Source of the DNA: Phlebopus portentosus
Lineage: Eukaryota > Basidiomycota > Agaricomycetes > Boletales > Boletinellaceae
Assembly (NCBI GenBank): GCA_037892935.1
Contig: JAYXKI010000016.1
Span: 558,001 to 622,000, forward strand
Direction: 5' to 3'
DNA: 64,000 nt
The notes under the pieces were generated by a model. That model worked only from the letters and a program-made list of their open reading frames with translations, was not told the DNA's origin and did no database searches. Shown one piece after another: positions 11,516-24,051 of this stretch. Positions within the stretch are counted from its first letter, which is position 1; each line of letters opens with the position of its first letter. The translations under genes and the position numbers were made by a program.

Positions 11516-11833
11516 CCTGTTCCTGAAAGTGCAGGAACTACCGGGATACTCATTTACTTTGTTTTCTGACCCTGGTATCGCATAAATTAGAGTTCGCGAA
11601 TGTTGTGCGTCAATGTTCTACATGTTGGTTCTTAGTTTCTAATAATAAAACAGGCCAATATTCCCAAGAGTAATCTCCAAAAGTCCATCGGTAAGAAGGT
11701 AACCGACGGTTCCTAGGACCCCCAAAATCCATATTGAAAGAAAGCGAAGGGCAGAAAACCATATAAATATTTGCTCTTCCCGCTGTTGAAATTTGAAAAA
11801 GCCGACCAATGACATATGAGCAATTCGTCAAAG
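11516..11833. other. intergenic, convergent gene ends
   Basis: Separates the 3' ends of the FHA gene and the zinc-finger gene. Small minus-strand frames here are not supported as exons. Nothing further was seen. Confidence 0.5.
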
Positions 11834-13260
11834 TTAGCATGAACCCGCTGAAGGTCCATCAGTAACGTCAGTCTTCTTGCCAACTTTCCACTTCGCATTT
11901 GTCTTGCATGAGCTTTGCCGTTGATGCCGTAGCACAGCATCGCGTCGCGAGAATTGTGCGTTGCAATATTGGCATTCCACCATGATGTTGAGATGGACAG
12001 ACTCGTGATGCCTTGTAACCGAGCGTGTTCCTCCCAGATGATCACCATGGACCCTGCAATAAAACCCATTTTCTGACACTTGGACGTAATCGCCGCTTTC
12101 CAGCGCCATTTTCAGGACCGGATTAAGCGCCCCCTGTCTCCCCGCCTCCGCGGCTGGTTGGACTCGAGATCTGCAGAAATGACCGTGGCTGGCTCGCTCT
12201 CCTTCGTCGCCGATACGCTTGATTTGCTGCGCTTTCTACTCCGTGAGGGGCCTGCCTCAGGAGGAGCTGATATAGAGCCACGCTCCAGTTCTGCGACCCG
12301 GAATGCGGCATACGGCCGTTCGGGCGCGTTCAGGTCCAGAAGAGGCGGGGTCATACGCTCCATCTTAACCCTCCCAGCTTCAGGTGTCACAGTGCGACTG
12401 GCTTCGTCTTCCGGTCTGCTCCTTGCGGGTGCAACTTCCTCAATTAGCTCCTGTTTCGCTGTCCTCGAGTCAAGATTAAACCTAGAGTCCATGGCACCTC
12501 CGGTGATAGTCGCTCGCCTGGCCCGGACTGAAAGAGAAGAGTCCATATAGTGTTCGCCGGTATGTACCGGGGGTGTCCGATCCTTATATCGCTCCACTTC
12601 AGCCGAGCTTCGGCCTGCGGAATATGAGTATGCGCTGAAGGTGCTGAAGGTGCTGCTTGATGTTGCTATCGGAGTGGTCTTTCTATGGTTCATCACAGAT
12701 GGTTGAGCCTCAACGGGCAAGGTAGCCATCCTGGCACGTTCCGCTAATCGGTTATTGCTGTACTGTGTGATAGAACTCGAAACGGTCGGTACACTGGGTA
12801 ACGTTGGTGAGGCTGAAGACATCTTTGGCAGTGAAGGAACCGATATCGGAAGCTTCGGCCGGTACGCAGGCTCTTTGCCCTTCGATGCATGGCGCCCCGG
12901 AGTCGACGAGCGCGCTCTATCTCGATCGGAGGTGCTTGAGTCGTCCGATTCGTCATCGATGTCCTCGATACCATCGTAAACACTCGCAGCCGGCGAAAAC
13001 GGTGACATCGGTGGAACCTCCGTATATGAACCGTCAGTGGCATGGCTATCTACCGAGCTTTCTCGTCGTCTCTTCCTTTGTGCATCTCCTTGCGGATAAT
13101 CCCAATCCCTGACTTGCACAGAGTTCACAGGTTTTGGCGCATGTTTATCAGTATACCTGTTGGGCGAGTAGACTATGAAGTCTTTAAACTTCGGAGGATT
13201 AGAGTGACGCACGCACTCGAGCGTAGTCCGAGACGGGGGCCTACTCGTGCGCGCACACAC
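11834..13260 (-). CDS. disordered protein with C-terminal zinc finger
   Basis: Two open frames are one gene. The long upstream frame (to a TGA at 12112) is interrupted by an intron at 12054-12118 (GTCCTG...TTTTATTGCAG) that removes the stop and joins LIR to VHGDHLGGTRS. The product is a Ser/Pro-rich, basic, largely disordered chain (SSTPGRHASKGKEP, PSRSRKRSKSS). Near its C-terminus a finger CQYCNAQFSRRDAVLRHQ..C (C2HC spacing) follows a His-rich segment VTRHHESVH. It is probably a nuclear DNA-binding or regulatory protein. The 5' end is unresolved: the frame opens after a TAA at 13264-13266 with no ATG nearby, so a short upstream exon is expected. A GTATAC...CAAG candidate intron also lies inside the first exon near 13120-13165. 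Confidence 0.6.
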
Positions 13261-14610
13261 GGATTATTAATTAATATATTCGGGTCAACGGATGAATTGA
13301 TGGAAACTGACCCTTCGTGGAAAATACGCTTCCTGTACCTGCAGTGTGGGTCTATTTCATAGTCGGATCTAAGTTGTGATAAATGAGGCCGGGGAGCAAT
13401 CCACATGATTTGCAATGTACGTACAAGCTAAAATACTTATGCGCAGTGCCGAGATACTTATCAGACATGGAGCTGTACGGAAGGGGATGGAGAGTTATCG
13501 AGGCAAATCGGGACGAAGGGGACGAGATTGTTGTGGGCGGAAGCAGAAGAGAAGACATGGGGAGGGGCGTGTAAAAAATGATTATATAGGTTCTTGTTTC
13601 TGGAGAGATGGGCTGTGGCCCGACCGTGGAGGAGCAGCTGATCGACGAATGAGAGGACCGGCCCATGTGGCCACCCTTGGCCACCGGCTAAATGCAACGT
13701 GTTCGAGATACGTACACGCCCCTGCACAGCATGCAAGGGCTCATTCTTATTCTTCTTGTGGCCACCCCACGCAATGCCCAGCGTGGGCTGAATACGGCAA
13801 GCCACAGGAGGCCACCTTGTATGCTTGAAGAAAGGAGAAGTGATGTGTTTTCCCCGATAACTGCCACTGATATGTGGTCACGTTTGGGAAGAATGAAGAG
13901 CTCGGAATGTGGGTCCCTGAATTCCGGATCAGATCCCGATCGGGTTCGGATTAGAGAGCCACCCTCCATAACGATATCAATATGGGTATATGTATTTAAT
14001 CGATCTTCACCCCTCCCAAAGATAAAGAAAAGACGTGAAAAGACTCGCATCTGACAAATCGGTCGACAAATTCTCCGGTTCTCCTCCAATTCTAGGTGGG
14101 AACAAGCAATTTGCAAATTAGGCAGGTATCTTATTTCCCCCGCTCGATGCTTCTCGTTGTCTTTTTGCGCTTTGGCCACTTTTAATATTCTTGAAACAGG
14201 CCACATCGCCGCCCTCTCGGTTCCGATTTCCACGTCAATATCTCTGAAAACAATGGCCTTTGCGCTTATTCCTGTGAGCAAAAGAAATCAAAGTTTTATG
14301 CAACGTTGTTTTGCGCAGCTTTCAAAGTGTTGCCAAAGCAGCATATTGACTCTGCTTCTAATTCACATCAGGAGAATAGCGACAATAGCGACGATGTACA
14401 TAAAAAGGCGCCAATGAAAGAAAGGGATTGACTCGAAGAACTGAAGAAGATCATTATTTATTTGTTCTTGTTTGTCCCTGGCGTTACGTTACGTATCGTG
14501 TTTGCCTTTCTTGCTTTCAATTGCAAGCCACCAAGAAGCAACTCGACTTCCTCCATCTGGTTCTTTCATCATCAAGCAAAACATCGCACCCTGCGTAGCT
14601 CAAGTATAAC
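13261..14610. other. intergenic region between divergent genes
   Basis: About 1.3 kb between the zinc-finger gene (-) and the MYND gene (+). It should contain both promoters and the missing first exon of the zinc-finger gene. The longest frame (197 codons, 13688-14281 minus) has no recognisable domain and overlaps an equally open frame on the other strand, so it is not called. A short palindrome (CCCGATCGGG, near 13936) is the only structure noticed. Confidence 0.5.
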
Positions 14611-15780
14611 ATGTCAGTCGAGAACCTCATTGAACCAGACTCTTTCACTTTTCCCGAAAATATCTCACTTGACTTGCACGATATTATCGGAATCCTACTG
14701 CGCGAGCGTTTACTCTCCGATACTCGCTTTGGACGCGCCAAACTACTTGAAGTCTCCGATGGTGCCTGGCCTGCGTCCTCACTCCCTCTAGAGCAACAGC
14801 GTGCTTTCATAGATTTCGAAGCACCTAAAGTGGGCTACTTTCTGAAACTACTCGGAGAAAAGCCCGGGCAGAGAGATGAAGACTCCGTCGTTGAGCCACA
14901 CATCTTTCTTCATGAGGATCTGAGAACTCAGCGCGAACTTGATGTGGAAGAGGTGGAAAGTATCTTTTGGGCTGTCAAGAATCATGATAGCGGATTCCTC
15001 CTGCATCACGCTCTCCAGCTCGTCCTAGATTATCTACCCAAATCAGCCACTCTACGCATCAGAACATCCGATGGGTATTCTTTTACTTGCGCACCGCAGT
15101 CGTTCATGGTAGCTGAGATGGACGTCCTCCCCAAGAAAACCATCTTCATCAACGCGACTCACCCGCGTACAGTCGTCAATAACGGCAAGAAGAGAGAAAT
15201 CCACATGGATCAATACGTCTTCGGGGAGCATTTTTTCGCCGAACCTTGGGTCTGCCTCGTCTTCCTTCCAGACGAGAAGGAGCTCGGTCAGAAACCGAAT
15301 CGGGATGACGATAAATGCGTGATGCTGGATATCAACCTACCTGTACTGGGCGCACGAGGTCCGGGAGGGGAACCATTTGCATTAGAACGCAGGAATGTAT
15401 ATCATAACGAGCTCCTCCCGCGCGCGGGGACTGAGGAAGACCTCTACCTTACTCAATCTCCGCGCATACACGCTACGAACCGCGAAAAGGCCCAGCCGGC
15501 AATCGACCTCGCCAAACGCATTCTCGGACGCCTTGAGAGATTCGCTCGAAAGGAAGAATTCTATTGTTCGTATTGCGGGAAGGCTGCGCCGAAGGTGCAG
15601 TGCTCTAGATGCCACGGCAAGTCAAGGTACTGCGGAGCTGCATGCCAGAAGAAGGCGTGGCCGTATCATAAGACGTGGTGCAAGACTGATGCAGCCGCGC
15701 CGCAGGAAGCGAAGAAAGACACTGATGTTGAGATGAAAGATCGATTTTTTTTCCCTCACGTTATCATTGCTATATCTTGA
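14611..15780 (+). CDS. MYND zinc-finger protein
   Basis: A 389-residue intronless protein ending in a MYND finger (about residues 318-354): CSYCGK, then QCSRCHGKSRYCGAACQ and HKTWC. These supply the seven Cys and one His that bind two zinc ions. MYND fingers bind proline-rich peptides; in fungi such proteins are often transcriptional or chromatin co-factors. The N-terminal 300 residues (IFWAVKNHDSGFLLHHALQ, FGEHFFAEPWVCLVFLPDE) form no domain I can name. The last dozen residues (DRFFFPHVIIAIS) look unlike a protein C-terminus and might hide an intron or frame error. The start MSVENLIEPD is the first ATG after an in-frame gap. Confidence 0.75.
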   Translation: MSVENLIEPDSFTFPENISLDLHDIIGILLRERLLSDTRFGRAKLLEVSDGAWPASSLPLEQQRAFIDFEAPKVGYFLKLLGEKPGQRDEDSVVEPHIFLHEDLRTQRELDVEEVESIFWAVKNHDSGFLLHHALQLVLDYLPKSATLRIRTSDGYSFTCAPQSFMVAEMDVLPKKTIFINATHPRTVVNNGKKREIHMDQYVFGEHFFAEPWVCLVFLPDEKELGQKPNRDDDKCVMLDINLPVLGARGPGGEPFALERRNVYHNELLPRAGTEEDLYLTQSPRIHATNREKAQPAIDLAKRILGRLERFARKEEFYCSYCGKAAPKVQCSRCHGKSRYCGAACQKKAWPYHKTWCKTDAAAPQEAKKDTDVEMKDRFFFPHVIIAIS

Positions 15781-16072
15781 TCATTCACTGTATTCGCTAC
15801 CGCATGCTGTCCACATAACTGTTGTCATTGTCGTCACTAGCTAATCGAAGTCCAATGTGTTCGTGCCTCCCTTTATTTATAGTAGCAAAAGTTCATTCAT
15901 GGGTATGCCAGTATTTGACAACGACGCGAAAGCAATCCAAAAAGTAGAATATATGGCTACAAGCTACAAGGAACGGAACTGTCAAAAGTTCCGACTATAA
16001 TTCTCAAGAAAAAGTACGATATCCGGGATTATACTGATATAAAGGAGCGGTGGGGACGTTATATGCACACAA

Positions 16073-19000
16073 TCAGTCATAGATAGGCATTGGCAGGAGC
16101 CTATGAATTAATGGTAGTATTAGCAACCTGCAGTCAAAAGAAGATTGAACTCACCTGTCGGCATTGAATAAGAAGTTATTCGCAGCATCCTCTCCCTCCA
16201 GGAAACGCGTCGGGTATACCACAAGATGCCCACGCAGTTGACCAAGGAGCTTCTCCATCTCGTCGCGCTCCCACTTCTCAAATGGCTCATCAACACGAGA
16301 TGGCGTCCGCTTGATGTCCGTCCCTCCAACGTTCGCATTACTCGGTGAATGCGGTCGATTTTGTGTCCGACTGCTGCTCCCGCTTGTGCGGACGGAGCTT
16401 TTGGCTTTTAAGGTGTCTTCCGACACCTTGGCTTCTGACTCCTTCTCGTGACCAAGAGCATCTTCGTCTCCTGTCCCGGAGGGAACGCGGCCCAAAGGTT
16501 CGGAAGATTCTTTGACCTATCAGACCAATATTAGGAGACAGCACTTTAGAAATCATGTTGACCTACTGGTTTGTTGAGACGCTCGTGATGAAGCACGAAC
16601 TCCTTGAACTGCTTCCACGTTGTGACCGTGTCATCAGGTATACAGTGGAACACCTTGCGGAAAATCTCCGTCTACGTCATGGATAAGTCAAAGCAACCTT
16701 GCGGTGAACAAATCGAATCTTACATTATGCACAGCACCCGCAACCCATACATCCTTCCAAAACTCATCGCATACAGGATCTTCAAACCCATGAGGATCAA
16801 CTTCAGGAGCAGGAGTAGGCAAAGTCCACGGGCTTCCTCCAAGTGTCGCAGATAAATGTCTCCGGATTGTCCGGCGCGCATGAACTGTCGCCTTCTCTTC
16901 CTCAGTTGCCTCGCCTTTCCGCCCGCGGGCGTGAGGAACTTCATCATCAGTTTGCGGACTCCTCGACGCGTCTGCCGGTGCACCATACAGTTCACCTGAA
17001 TCACCATGTACACGTGCCTCAGGAGGTACTCCATTCTCTTGATGATGGTCCACTGCGTCTAAAATAGGTTCCTTCCCCTTTGACTGATCCGCCGGCGGAC
17101 GGTGTTCCATGATGGTCTTCTCTTCCAACGTCGGAACAATGGCACTCGCGAACCCTGGTTCCTTCCTGCCGTCTTGTGAGAAGTCTTTCCGTTCCTCATC
17201 AAGGTATTTATCGTCCACGTTGGCATTGGCGCCAGACTTGACGCCGGCCTTGCGAAGGTAATACCCAGCGTCTCTCTCAGCGCCAAGCTCTGACCCAAGA
17301 AGTGCTATATAACTTGTCAGTATCTAATTCGACTTGAAAAGGGGGGAATGCTGGTAGCAGACCTTGCTCAGCACTATCTTTGAACTCTCCCACCGCTTCA
17401 TTCATCGCCGTCCTATAATGTACCTTTCCAGCTCGCGTGACGTCCTCATCACCTTGCTGCTGCTCCCGGTCCGGGTCCCAAGGTTCCTGGTCCACTGCAT
17501 CCTTGTCGGAATTGATAGCCATCAAGTCTTCCTCATACATCGCATCCACGTCGACCCCAAGATGCTCGCGCATCAGGCGCACGCGTAGCGTGTGGGCAAA
17601 TCGCCCGACTTTGAAGGGTTGCCCGGCCATTTTGCTGGAAGATGATTTCAGTTCTCCACGAAGAACATCAAGGATTTCTTAAGCGTACCCGTCGATCATA
17701 TCAGTATCTCTGACTATCACTGCTAGCTCCGAGTCCCGATCACCGCGTTGCGATCGTTCGTTGATGTTCGCCGATCCAATAATAGCGAGTCGATCATCAA
17801 CGATGCAGACTTTGCCATGAATGTATACCTAGATGGCTTTGAGTCGGTTTATTCCTGAAACTCTTATATATGGGAATCTTACCATCTCTGAAGTAAGCAC
17901 GTTTCCTGGAAGCTTTCCCCAGTTCCGGAGAGAGTATACAGATATGTATTCATCCGGCTTCAGGAGAGTTAGTTCCAGAAAGTATCAATGCACTGTCCCA
18001 CCTACATCAATACCCTCTTTCCTCAACCTCGAGAAGATAGAATGCGGTCCTCTACAGATCGTGCGGTTCTGGCATTCGAGGATGATCCGCACCTACCACG
18101 CCAAAGATACCGATCAGCAAAGTCAAGGTAACAAATACACATTTCGCGCGCACCGAGGAAGCATCCGAGTGATCGACGGAGTAAGGAAAGCCCGGGAGAA
18201 GCGGGATAATGATACACGCCTTCCATGTCCTGCCTTCTCGATGCGCACGAATAATACGGTGGACGAGCGCGTCACCGATCTTGTTCTCTACAAGCGTGTC
18301 ATTTACAACGGTGCTGTTTCGATCTTTTAGCCAGTGATCTTGGTTATAGAAATAAGCATGTACGTACGAAGTAATGAAGAACTGGTTCTCGATGTACACG
18401 AAGTGCTCCGACAGTTGGATCGCTATAATTTCGTTGAGTTAGAGTCCACTATTGCAGAACACAGTACACAAACCCTTCAGGTACGCATTCTGAATCGAAT
18501 GTTCCACCTTTGTAGGAGTGCCCATCGACCACGGACCACAAGAACGACAAACCTGAATCTCGCAAGTACCCGTCAACCCTTGATCTTCCAAATCTTGCAA
18601 TTTGAAATCAGGTGGAGGGAGCAAGAACGGCATCGCCCGGCTGTGATTCTTGATTCGTAAAAGATAATTCCACCTCTGCACGAAATGTCGACAAAGATCG
18701 CGAGCGGGTTGACCGACGATTTGAACGCCGACGTCGTGCCTGGTTGTCGTCGTTGATGAGTTAGTGTATTCTTATCTTCGATTTGGTATGTCAGTATAGT
18801 TATATATTCTTACCATGGCATTCGAGGAATCTTGTGCCGATCGTACATGTCTTCGTAAGGCTTGTTCAGAGTGAAGAAGTCACTGATGCGAGCATTGCTG
18901 TAGTCCTTGCCTAATTCGCGCATGAGTTAAATCCGAGAACAGATCATGAAAAACATTTCTCACCAGGCCAGATTTGCGTTGAATCTTCACTTCCGCCTTC

Positions 19001-22000
19001 AGCATCAGGTAAGTCCACCAAAACATGCTGAGGGGTATCCCATCTTCCAAAGCAAAGGTCAATGCCACCCATAAAGGCTATCGCCTCGTCGATAACACAA
19101 AGTTTCTCGTGCTAGTAAAATATTGTCACGAGGTTATTCGTCGTTGATCTCGCAGAAATGACTTACGTGGGCCCAATAGAAAGTGCCAGTCTGAAAATGC
19201 GATGGTGAACGCTGGACCATGATATCCTTATGGAGTGAGGCGAGTCGTTGCTTGGTGTAGCTGTATAAATGATTTAATTGAGTCATGGAAAACAGTTTGA
19301 AAACAGACATAAGCGACGTACTTGCTATCAGTGGGGGTTGTTCTATTCGAAACTTCTTGACTGTCGCGCATATTAGTATTGATTATCAAAGGATAAGCAA
19401 TGTGAACGACGAACTAGAGAATAATGTATATCTTAACGCCTTCTTTCGCTTTCCGTTCTAACAATCTATCAAGTCGATAACGTTCCTTGAGCGGTCGACG
19501 CATCTGAAGCTCTGCAGCAAGTTCGGAAATGCACTTCTAAGTCCAAAGGAAACGCTGACGTACCTGGTGATAGCCACCAATCGTGAATGTAAATACGTTC
19601 CCGCGCCAGTAAGATAGCTCGTGAAAGGTTCCACATATAGTCGCGCTATGAACGAAAAAAGAAAATGAGAGAATGAAAAACGCGAGTATTATTTTATCTG
19701 CGCTGAAAAGGTCACTACGCACCCCGTCGACGAGCCACTGTGCGGCGACATTCAAGCGAATGGGTGCAAAGCTATCAAACCTATTCCGGCCCGTCCAATG
19801 CGATGAATTAGCAACTTTCTCAAATGCTGTGATCCACTGCTGCATTTGGCGCTGGCAGATAGAATAAACATTTCAACACAGTTTCTCCAAAATGCAAAAA
19901 GATCGAGCCGCACTTCATTCTTCGCAAACATCTTTACCCGCATCTGGGAATTCGACACATAGAAGGTATGCCTCGACACATCCTTGCTCCTCTTCTTGTT
20001 CTTGCTCTTCTTCTGTTTTTGCTTCTCCGTCTTCTCCATATCCGGTAAATGGCGTTCTCCCTCCTGTCCGCCTTCGTGCTTTCGGCCTTCTCGCATTGGA
20101 TCTACGTTGGTGGAAGGATCGACCAGCCGTGGACCTTCATCTTCTGACTCTGACTCCGAGCCACTGCTATCACCGCTTGTAGTCGTTCGCGATTGCGATC
20201 TGCGTGAGCGGGATGACGAGCCATGTGAGTGCGAGCGCGCATGACGTCTGTCGATTGATGCGACTGTCGTGCTGTGCCGACCCGTACCAGAATATGACCG
20301 CATATGCCTGCCACCGACGCGGAAGTGCAAGGCCTTTTCTACCTTCGCTTTGACTCTGCCTAGTGTACTGTGTCCATCATCATCGCCGTGCTGAGAGCGT
20401 TCTTCAAACCTGTCGACATTCGGTTGCAAGATCTGTCTATAGTACCTCTTCGGTCGTTCAATCTTGAAGTCTGAGTCTAGTAGGAATACGTCCCAGATTT
20501 CAAGCTTCCGGAGGAGCGAAATTCAGCACAATTTCCAGCCAATTCCATAATACAAACTTTACCTCTCCAGGCTCTTCAAGAACAACGCAGTAGCTTTCCC
20601 TCAGGCAGCACCAACGCTGCTTCTTCCTCGAGGACCGTGAGGCGTTCTTCCTTCCGAATCCAATACTCTTCTTTGAAGCAGGCTTGATGGTCAGCATACC
20701 TGCCTTTGCCTGCCAACCGCCAGACTGAGCCAAATGAATGGAAAGAGCGCTGATTTCCAAGAAACCAGCGAGACGGTTTGAAGTAGGGTGAAACATCTAT
20801 CGGAGAACCTGAATTGTATCTGTGTTGTACTAATGAAAGAACTTACCACAGCACGGACGAGTCCAATAAGATAGTTCTCAAGCGTCTCACGCTGCATTAC
20901 GGCAAAATCTTGCTTCCTTACCTCACGATCATTCTCCTTTCCTTTCTCTCTGAGGAATTTAAAATAAGGAAGACCTAAATTTAAGTGTAAGTTCCTTATC
21001 CTGAGTCGCATATAGACAGATACCGGAAATACTCACTTGTTCGCGGGAACTCCGGGAGCGCGTCAACGTTGTGATTAAAAGCATTTGATAGTCGATAGTG
21101 CGTATGTAGCGATACGAAATCGCGCAGCGTGCGGTATACGACCCAACGCGCCGCCCCATTCACATACTCGCATTCAACGCGGAAGACAGCCTTATTCGCA
21201 CTGAGTGGATGCAAGCTGTCGCTGATGCGGACGCGAAGACGGTGCAAGAGCATCGGAACGCGTCGCGCCCCCTTTCGTCACGTTCGAACCAGAGCTTCAA
21301 CATGAGCACGGCGAGTCCGCCGGTGATGAGTTCATCGGTAATGTTCACGACGTTTTGCTGCACGGCCATCTGACCGCGCTTTGCGTCTGGATCGGCTTCG
21401 TTCCGCCCCTGCTGAGCGAGAGTGGGCAGGAGAGAACGTAGTCTGCTCCATCGCGGAGCACCCTTGGCTATGCTAGCTTTTCGACTGTCCGACCGTTTCA
21501 TGTGCGGCATCGAATGGGATCGCTCCATGCGTCTGCCACCCACCTTGAGTTCCTCAGAAGAAGGTACTTGATCATGCGACGACGAGCGCGTGAAAAAACC
21601 TTTCGGTCCCTGCGGTTTCGCCAGCTGCTCGACTTCAGGAGTCGAAGCAGGCGCCGCACCATCAGGTTTTTCGTTCACAACCTCCTTCTCCTTACCCTTC
21701 TCTCCCGGTTTCAGGAAGTCGAAATAGCTTGACCGACCTTCTCCTTCATTCGTCGGCGAGTCGTGTGTGTTCTGCTCTGAGCTCAGCCATTTACGCGGGT
21801 TGATCCATACATCGGAGTCAGCAATCTTGCTTAGCCTATTCTTCTCGCGCCTCTCCCTCGCTTCGCGCTCCCGCTCGCGTTGCTCAGGGTCATTATAGTC
21901 GAGCGCCCCTCGAAACTGGGAGCGCAGACGCGAGATGGCCGTTGGGAGGGGCGCAGCAGCAGCAGCAGCAGCACTACCCGTTCCAGATGCAGAAACGGGA

Positions 22001-22614
22001 ATAGACTTGCTATTAGTATTGGTGGTATTATTACCGACGTCTTCGTCCAAATTGAACTCGTCGCCCAACTCATCCGGAAACTCCTCCGCGATGTCATCGT
22101 CGTGCGCACGCGTGTTCTGCCGCGAGAGGTTTGGCGAACGCGCAAAGTTGTACGAGAAGGACCTCGGCGGGCCCGTGCGCGCGGAGGGCGAATCGTGTGG
22201 CGAGCGGGTGATTATGGGCGACGCAGTCGAGTCGACGCTCGTCCTTCGACTCTGATTCTGCGAGGGCGTCGTGCTACTGGCGTGCTGCATGTCTGCGCTA
22301 TCCCCCGCACCGTTAACACCGCCGCGCCGCCTGCGCTCCGGACTGGTGAAGGAAGTTGCCGCCAACAACGGACTAGCGTGCACGCTTCCGTGACCATTTG
22401 GTAAAGTAGCACCAGATTCTGCTACCGCCCCTGCTTCTGATGATGACGATGATTTCACTGGCTGGGAGTCTGTGTTCATATTGCTGCCGCCCTCGCCGTC
22501 GTTGCCGGCTTCCGCGGAGCCATTAGGTCTTTTAACATCTCCGTTTGGCTCTTGTTGTTTGTCGGGTTTGTGAGTGTTCGCTGCGTGCTCTACGACGTCG
22601 GCAAGGGAGGCCAT
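16073..22614 (-). CDS. PLD1: phospholipase D1 (PX-PH-PLD)
   Basis: Large phosphatidylcholine-hydrolysing phospholipase D (Spo14/PLD1 type), producing phosphatidic acid at membranes. A long disordered N-terminus (22614 to about 21300) is followed by a PX domain ([19 protein letters not shown], near 21190-20900), a PH-like region ([20 protein letters not shown], near 20640), HKD motif 1 ([19 protein letters not shown], near 19100) and HKD motif 2 ([20 protein letters not shown], near 17790). The conserved fungal tail [20 protein letters not shown] starts near 17627. The last exon, after the intron ending near 16130, gives LLPMPIYD and a TGA at 16075-16073. Around 20 exons are implied. One frame break exists: between FERDERG and [11 protein letters not shown] a base is missing, most simply from the five-C run 21268-21272 (G-run on the coding strand). 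It shares a 221-nt divergent promoter with mS41. Confidence 0.92.
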
Positions 22615-22835
22615 GAGCGTCGAAGGGTGGGTGATGGGAGACGCTGCTTATGAGTAATGAGCCGACAACGCTGTTCTGTTCTGTTTACTTGGCCGAAGTC
22701 CGGCAAAAGAAGTGTTTGGCAGGCGTCATAGTTTCCCTAATCGAGAAAATCATGTGTACGTAATCAGAAGATACTTCCGCTTCAAAATTCAAAATCAAAG
22801 GTGTTTTCTTCCTTGGCCTTGGGAATCTACCTGGC

Positions 22836-23419
22836 TTGAGCATGTCCCAGTACCTCTTCAATCGTGTTGGTAGCTGCAGCCTCTTCAGACAGACGCAGAA
22901 TGCTGTTTCGTCTGCTCTACGGTCTCAAACGCGTTCCGTCGCAGTCCAAGCATCCAAAAAACCTATACCCGAGGCCAGAGAGTCAGTCCCCTTCTCCTCG
23001 TCCTCACATTTCCCTCGTGTTTATTTCATCGTGTTGTCAGCAGATGACATGACCAGCGAGTCCTTCCTTACCTCCATCGGACGCGACGCCGTCTCGAAAG
23101 TCAAAGTAGCCTCGTGGGACGAACTCTGGTCGCTCGACGGGCACGCGTTGAAGGAGGCGGGGCTTACAGTCAGGGATCGGCGCTATATCCTTTGGTGCAT
23201 GGAGAAGTTCCGCCAGGGGTATGAACCGAAGGAGGTTGCGCACCCGCCGACGCCGAAGAAGAAGATTAGAGGGTATGTACATGATTTGCGCTTTGCGACA
23301 TACGTAGGTTCTTGGTTAACTTTGTCGATCCATCGATCGATCGTTGCTCTGCGCACGACTTTAGGCATGGGCCAGCTGTACAAAACGAGAAACGTATTCG
23401 GTCAAGAAGACTTCGATAG
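22836..23419 (+). CDS. FYV4: mitochondrial small ribosomal subunit protein mS41
   Basis: A 163-residue protein with an N-terminal mitochondrial presequence (Arg/Ser-rich, no acidic residues in the first 40) and the IGR motif characteristic of Fyv4/mS41: ESFLTSIGRDAV, then SWDELWSLDGHALKEAGL and RRYILWCMEKFRQG. Exons 22836-23272 and 23365-23419 join in phase to give KKKIRGHGPAVQNEKRIRS, a family-typical end. The stretch 22979-23040 (GTCAGT...GTTGTCAGCAG) looks like an intron but is in frame and does not splice in phase, so it is kept as coding. A further base error there is possible. The alternative start at 22842 is equally good. Confidence 0.85.
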
Positions 23420-24051
23420 TCGCGACACGCGTATCCATCTTGGTCTATCCTATTTCTATACCAAATGCCATTTCGTTCGTCTGGATTTCATCTCGAAGCT
23501 TAATGGATCATATATTTTCCGCTAAACACTTCCACGTCATAAACTCCCTGCTATCTTGTATGACTAGTGCTACTTTGTCTTAGTGGGCACTCGACTTGAT
23601 CACTGTCAACTCAGTGTGCTGTCTTCACTGCAAGCCGTAAGAGCGCCAGCAGAGCGACGTTGTATCACACTAGTATCTCAGCTGCTAGCCTGGCATTCAC
23701 GCTACGTATGTACGTATCACCTGGAGAGTCTTTTGTCCGTGTAGAAAGGGTGACACATACAGCACATCTGTCCAACTTCCAGCCGTCAAACAGGTTCAAG
23801 TTCAAGCCCAAGGTCCAAAAAGGCAAGTTTATCATTTCGCTGTAACTAAAGTCCGTCCAAGAAAAGGGGTTCTTCTCGAGTACGATTACTTATGGTGCAA
23901 AAGGGGAACAAAACGCTATGTAAGTCCGTCTGTATGTATGTCCGTGTCATCGTGAAAGGAAAGGGGTGATGAAGGAGTGGCAAGGCGTGTGGATAGGCGA
24001 CTGCTTGGTCGCAAGGATGACTGACTCCTATCTTCGCGAATACGAATAGAA
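23420..24051. other. intergenic, convergent gene ends
   Basis: Between the convergent mS41 and Kre9-like genes. It would hold both 3' untranslated regions; no further gene was recognised. Confidence 0.5.

Noticed and set aside
13688..14281. 197-codon minus-strand open frame
   Set aside because: No domain, no family-like segments, an equally long open frame on the opposite strand, and it lies in a promoter region.
22979..23045. Intron in mS41 (GTCAGT...GTCAGCAG)
   Set aside because: Splice signals look good but no donor/acceptor pair keeps the frame, whereas reading through does.
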